Assembly: GCF_014109725.1 (NCBI RefSeq)
Contig: NZ_CP058554.1
Coordinates: 1,426,001-1,490,000, forward strand
Length of the DNA: 64,000 nt
Reading direction: 5' to 3'
Source of the DNA: Comamonas piscis
GTDB lineage: Bacteria; Pseudomonadota; Gammaproteobacteria; Burkholderiales; Burkholderiaceae_C
This document shows, piece after piece, positions 61,824 through 64,000 of the stretch. Below the pieces are notes generated by a model that did no database searches, was not told where the DNA came from, and was given only the letters and a program-made list of their open reading frames with translations. The first letter of the stretch is position 1, and every line of letters starts with the position of its first letter. A program made the position numbers and the translations under genes.

Positions 61824-62756
61824 TTATTGTGGGCGGCTGTTGGTGGGGAAAGGCCATGCAGCATTGGTGCTGAGCACGGTCTTGACTGGCTCTGCAGCGG
61901 CAGGCGCAGCTGCAGCGGGAGCCTTGGCAGGAGCGGCAGCCTTCTTGGCTGGAGCGGCCTTCTTGGCAGGTGCTGGAGCCTTGGCAGCAGCAGGGGCCTT
62001 GGCAGGTGCAGCAGCCTTCTTGGCTGGAGCTGGAGCCTTGGCAGGAGCGGCAGCCTTTTTAGCTGGAGCAGCAGCGGCCTTCTTCGCAGGAGCAGCAGCC
62101 TTTTTAGCTGGAGCAGCAGCCTTCTTAGCTGGGGCCGCAGCCTTCTTAGCAGGAGCAGCGGCCTTCTTGGCAGGAGCTGCAGCCTTCTTTGCTGGAGCAG
62201 CGGCCTTCTTGGCAGGAGCAGCAGCCTTCTTGGCCGGAGCAGCAGCCTTCTTAGCAGGAGCCGCAGCCTTCTTGGCAGGAGCAGCGGCCTTCTTCGCAGG
62301 AGCAGCAGCCTTCTTAGCTGGAGCAGCGGCCTTCTTCGCAGGAGCAGCAGCCTTCTTAGCTGGAGCAGCGGCCTTCTTGGCGGGAGCGGCAGCCTTCTTA
62401 GCTGGAGCAGCGGCCTTCTTGGCGGGAGCGGCAGCCTTCTTAGCTGGAGCAGCGGCCTTCTTGGCAGGAGCGGCAGCCTTCTTAGCTGGAGCAGCGGCCT
62501 TCTTCACGGCGGTCTTGGCGGCTGCGGTGGATTTGGCTGCAGGCTTGGCGGCGACCTTTTTTGCGGCGGCTGGCTTGGCAGCTGCCTTTTTGGCGACGGC
62601 CTTGGCAGCAGGCTTTGCAGCTGCTTTGGTGGCGGCTGGCTTGGCAGCGGCCTTTGGCTTTGCAGCTGCCTTGGGGGCGGCTGCCTTGGTTGCAACTGCC
62701 TTCTTGGCAGTTGCCTTGGTGTCAGCAGTTTTCTTGCTTGCTTTGGACGTTGCCAT
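61824..62756 (-). CDS. Histone H1-like / AlgP-type Lys-Ala-Pro repeat protein
   Basis: 310 residues made almost only of Ala, Lys and Pro. The first 84 residues are irregular KA/KPA sequence; from about residue 85 roughly twenty copies of a seven-residue unit (AAAPAKK) follow, and the chain ends in the conserved-looking tail TNAAWPFPTNSRP. Such proteins (BpH1 in Bordetella, AlgP in Pseudomonas) bind DNA non-specifically and act in nucleoid organisation. The repeat number is likely to vary between strains. Start MATSKASKKTADTK, ATG at 62754-62756. Confidence 0.9.
   Translation of the reverse strand: MATSKASKKTADTKATAKKAVATKAAAPKAAAKPKAAAKPAATKAAAKPAAKAVAKKAAAKPAAAKKVAAKPAAKSTAAAKTAVKKAAAPAKKAAAPAKKAAAPAKKAAAPAKKAAAPAKKAAAPAKKAAAPAKKAAAPAKKAAAPAKKAAAPAKKAAAPAKKAAAPAKKAAAPAKKAAAPAKKAAAPAKKAAAPAKKAAAPAKKAAAPAKKAAAPAKKAAAPAKKAAAAPAKKAAAPAKAPAPAKKAAAPAKAPAAAKAPAPAKKAAPAKKAAAPAKAPAAAAPAAAEPVKTVLSTNAAWPFPTNSRPQ
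62040..62504 (-). repeat. 21-bp tandem coding repeats
   Basis: About twenty-two tandem 21-base units encoding the seven-residue repeat of the H1-like protein. Units differ mainly at third codon positions (GCA/GCT/GCC/GCG for Ala), with a few longer identical stretches. Confidence 0.9.
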
Positions 62757-62951
62757 GCTCTTCTCCTTCGGGTCAATTTAGAAAGCAGACTTCATGCCTG
62801 GTTGAATTCGACACGAAGTTTTGATAGCAAACTGAATTGTGCATCAGCTGCTAGCAACTGGCATAGTGCAAACCTCAATAAAGACGCCAAATTTCACAGT
62901 TTTCTCTCAGGAAAACCACATTCTGACGGGGTTTGCACATCAAGGACGGCG

Positions 62952-64000
62952 TCAATCCCAGGAAAGCGCGCCACCCGACTGGTATTCGATGACGCGTGTC
63001 TCGAAGAAATTTCGTTCCTTTTTCAGGTCGATCATCTCGCTCATCCACGGGAAAGGGTTGTCCTCGTTGGGAAACAAAGCATCGAGTCCGATCTGCGTTG
63101 CGCGGCGGTTGGCGATGTAGCGCAAGTAGCCTTTGAACATCGATGCGTTCATGCCCAACACACCCCTCGGCATCGTGTCTTCTGCGTATTGATATTCAAG
63201 TTCGACCGCTTGAATAAACAAGGCCTTGATCTCGTCCTTGAATGCGGCGGTCCACAGGTCCGGGTTCTCCAGCTTGAGCTGGTTGATCAGGTCGATGCCG
63301 AAGTTGCAGTGCATGGACTCGTCGCGCAGGATGTACTGGTACTGCTCGGCCGCGCCGGTCATCTTGTTCTGGCGGCCCAGCGCCAGGATCTGCGTGAAGC
63401 CGACATAGAAAAACAGGCCCTCCATCAGACAGGCAAAAACGATCAGGCTTTTGAGCAGGGTCTGGTCGTTCTGGGCGGTGCCGGTCTGGAAGTTGGGGTC
63501 CATGATCGCCTCGATGTAGGGGATCAGAAACGCATCCTTGTTGCGGATCGACGGGACCTCGTTGTAGGCGTTGAAGATCTCGGATTCATCGAGCCCGAGC
63601 GACTCCACGATGTACTGGTAGGCATGGGTGTGGATGGCTTCTTCAAAGGCCTGGCGCAGCAGGAACTGCCGGCACTCCGGTGCGGTGATGTGGCGGTAGG
63701 TGCCCAGCACGATATTGTTGGCGGCCAGCGAATCGGCGGTGACAAAAAAGCCCAGGTTGCGCTTGACGATGCGGCGCTCATCCTCGGTCAGGCCATTGGG
63801 CGATTTCCACAGCGCGATGTCGCGCGTCATGTTCACCTCTTGCGGCATCCAGTGGTTGGCGCAGGTGGCCAGGTATTTCTCCCAGGCCCATTTGTATTTG
63901 AAGGGCACCAGCTGGTTGACATCGGTCTTGGCATTGATGATTCGTTTGTCGGCGGCATTGACGCGCTTGAACGTGGCTGTTGGTGGCGATGCAGTCGATG
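62952..64000 (-). CDS. nrdB: Ribonucleoside-diphosphate reductase subunit beta, 3' part
   Basis: Di-iron/tyrosyl-radical subunit of class Ia ribonucleotide reductase; makes deoxyribonucleotides with NrdA. 349 codons are present and the 5' end lies beyond the right edge; the frame stays open through the window end (RVNAADKRIINAKTDVNQL before VPFKYKWAWEKYLATC). Iron ligands and the radical Tyr lie in the block RQAFEEAIHTHAYQYIV; other blocks are DPNFQTGTAQND and RDESMHCNFGIDLI. A GTG at 63906-63908 is an internal Val, not the start. Confidence 0.97.
   Translation of the reverse strand, partial: STASPPTATFKRVNAADKRIINAKTDVNQLVPFKYKWAWEKYLATCANHWMPQEVNMTRDIALWKSPNGLTEDERRIVKRNLGFFVTADSLAANNIVLGTYRHITAPECRQFLLRQAFEEAIHTHAYQYIVESLGLDESEIFNAYNEVPSIRNKDAFLIPYIEAIMDPNFQTGTAQNDQTLLKSLIVFACLMEGLFFYVGFTQILALGRQNKMTGAAEQYQYILRDESMHCNFGIDLINQLKLENPDLWTAAFKDEIKALFIQAVELEYQYAEDTMPRGVLGMNASMFKGYLRYIANRRATQIGLDALFPNEDNPFPWMSEMIDLKKERNFFETRVIEYQSGGALSWD

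Noticed and set aside
62040..62504. Possible CRISPR array
   Set aside because: The 21-base units are directly tandem with no unique spacers and lie in a coding frame.
61783..62781. A 332-codon plus-strand frame reading as repeated FLAGAAA
   Set aside because: It is the complement of the Lys-Ala-Pro repeat of the H1-like gene; the hydrophobic repeat is an artefact.
63906..63908. GTG as the start of nrdB
   Set aside because: The frame upstream stays open to the window end with conserved nrdB sequence, so this GTG is an internal Val.

Overview
This window is GC-rich chromosomal DNA from a betaproteobacterium of the family Comamonadaceae, most like Comamonas or Delftia. The evidence is the Omp32-type porin, the Bug-type periplasmic binding protein, the PAKKAAA-repeat histone H1-like protein, the HexR/zwf/tal/pgi arrangement and the HrcA-type CIRCE site before groES. 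I see no rRNA, tRNA, insertion sequence, prophage or CRISPR array. The genome context looks like core and niche-metabolism DNA rather than a mobile island.

Layout. 1-3.3 kb: glyoxylate/glycerate metabolism (5' part of gcl, a divergent LysR regulator, glycerate 2-kinase). 3.4-5.4 kb: a small lipoprotein, a luciferase-like flavin oxidoreductase and a small membrane protein. 5.5-15.7 kb: a type II secretion cluster (gspE, D, N, M, L, K, J, I, H, G on the minus strand, gspC divergent). It lacks gspF, and its GspE lacks the usual zinc-binding insert. 15.7-18.7 kb: ilvA, cobS and cobC with overlapping ends. A candidate small RNA lies at about 18.9-19.0 kb. 19.2-21.8 kb: an OsmC-like protein, the ubiquinone hydroxylase Coq7 and a highly expressed porin. 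22.3-30.9 kb: a peptide-type ABC importer with two binding proteins and an embedded M20 amidohydrolase. 31-33 kb: a 5'-nucleotidase lipoprotein. 33-38.2 kb: hexR and zwf divergent from tal and pgi. 38.4-39.3 kb: a glutamate/aspartate-type binding protein. 39.6-43.7 kb: a three-gene set that fits conversion of 2-aminoadipate to 2-oxoglutarate. 44-46.5 kb: a Bug binding protein with a D-aminoacylase. 46.6-50.8 kb: a FecI/FecR/TonB-receptor iron-uptake unit with candidate Fur boxes. 51.2-58.4 kb: reductive pyrimidine (or hydantoin) catabolism (preT, preA, NCS1 permease, dihydropyrimidinase, ureidopropionase-type amidase). 58.6-60.8 kb: groEL and groES with a perfect CIRCE element. 61-61.7 kb: a RutR-like TetR regulator that may control the pyrimidine genes. 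61.8-62.8 kb: the histone H1-like protein. 62.95 kb to the end: nrdB, which runs off the window.

How it fits together. Most of the DNA serves uptake and breakdown of amino acids, peptides, N-acyl-D-amino acids, pyrimidines and C2 acids. Products enter at glycerate, 2-oxoglutarate and beta-alanine. The type II system and the TonB receptor serve protein export and iron import across the outer membrane. The features that look least ordinary are the reduced type II system, the candidate anti-Shine-Dalgarno small RNA, the compact 2-aminoadipate module, the 118-bp palindrome between groES and groEL, and the FecI-type sigma gene with no ATG start.
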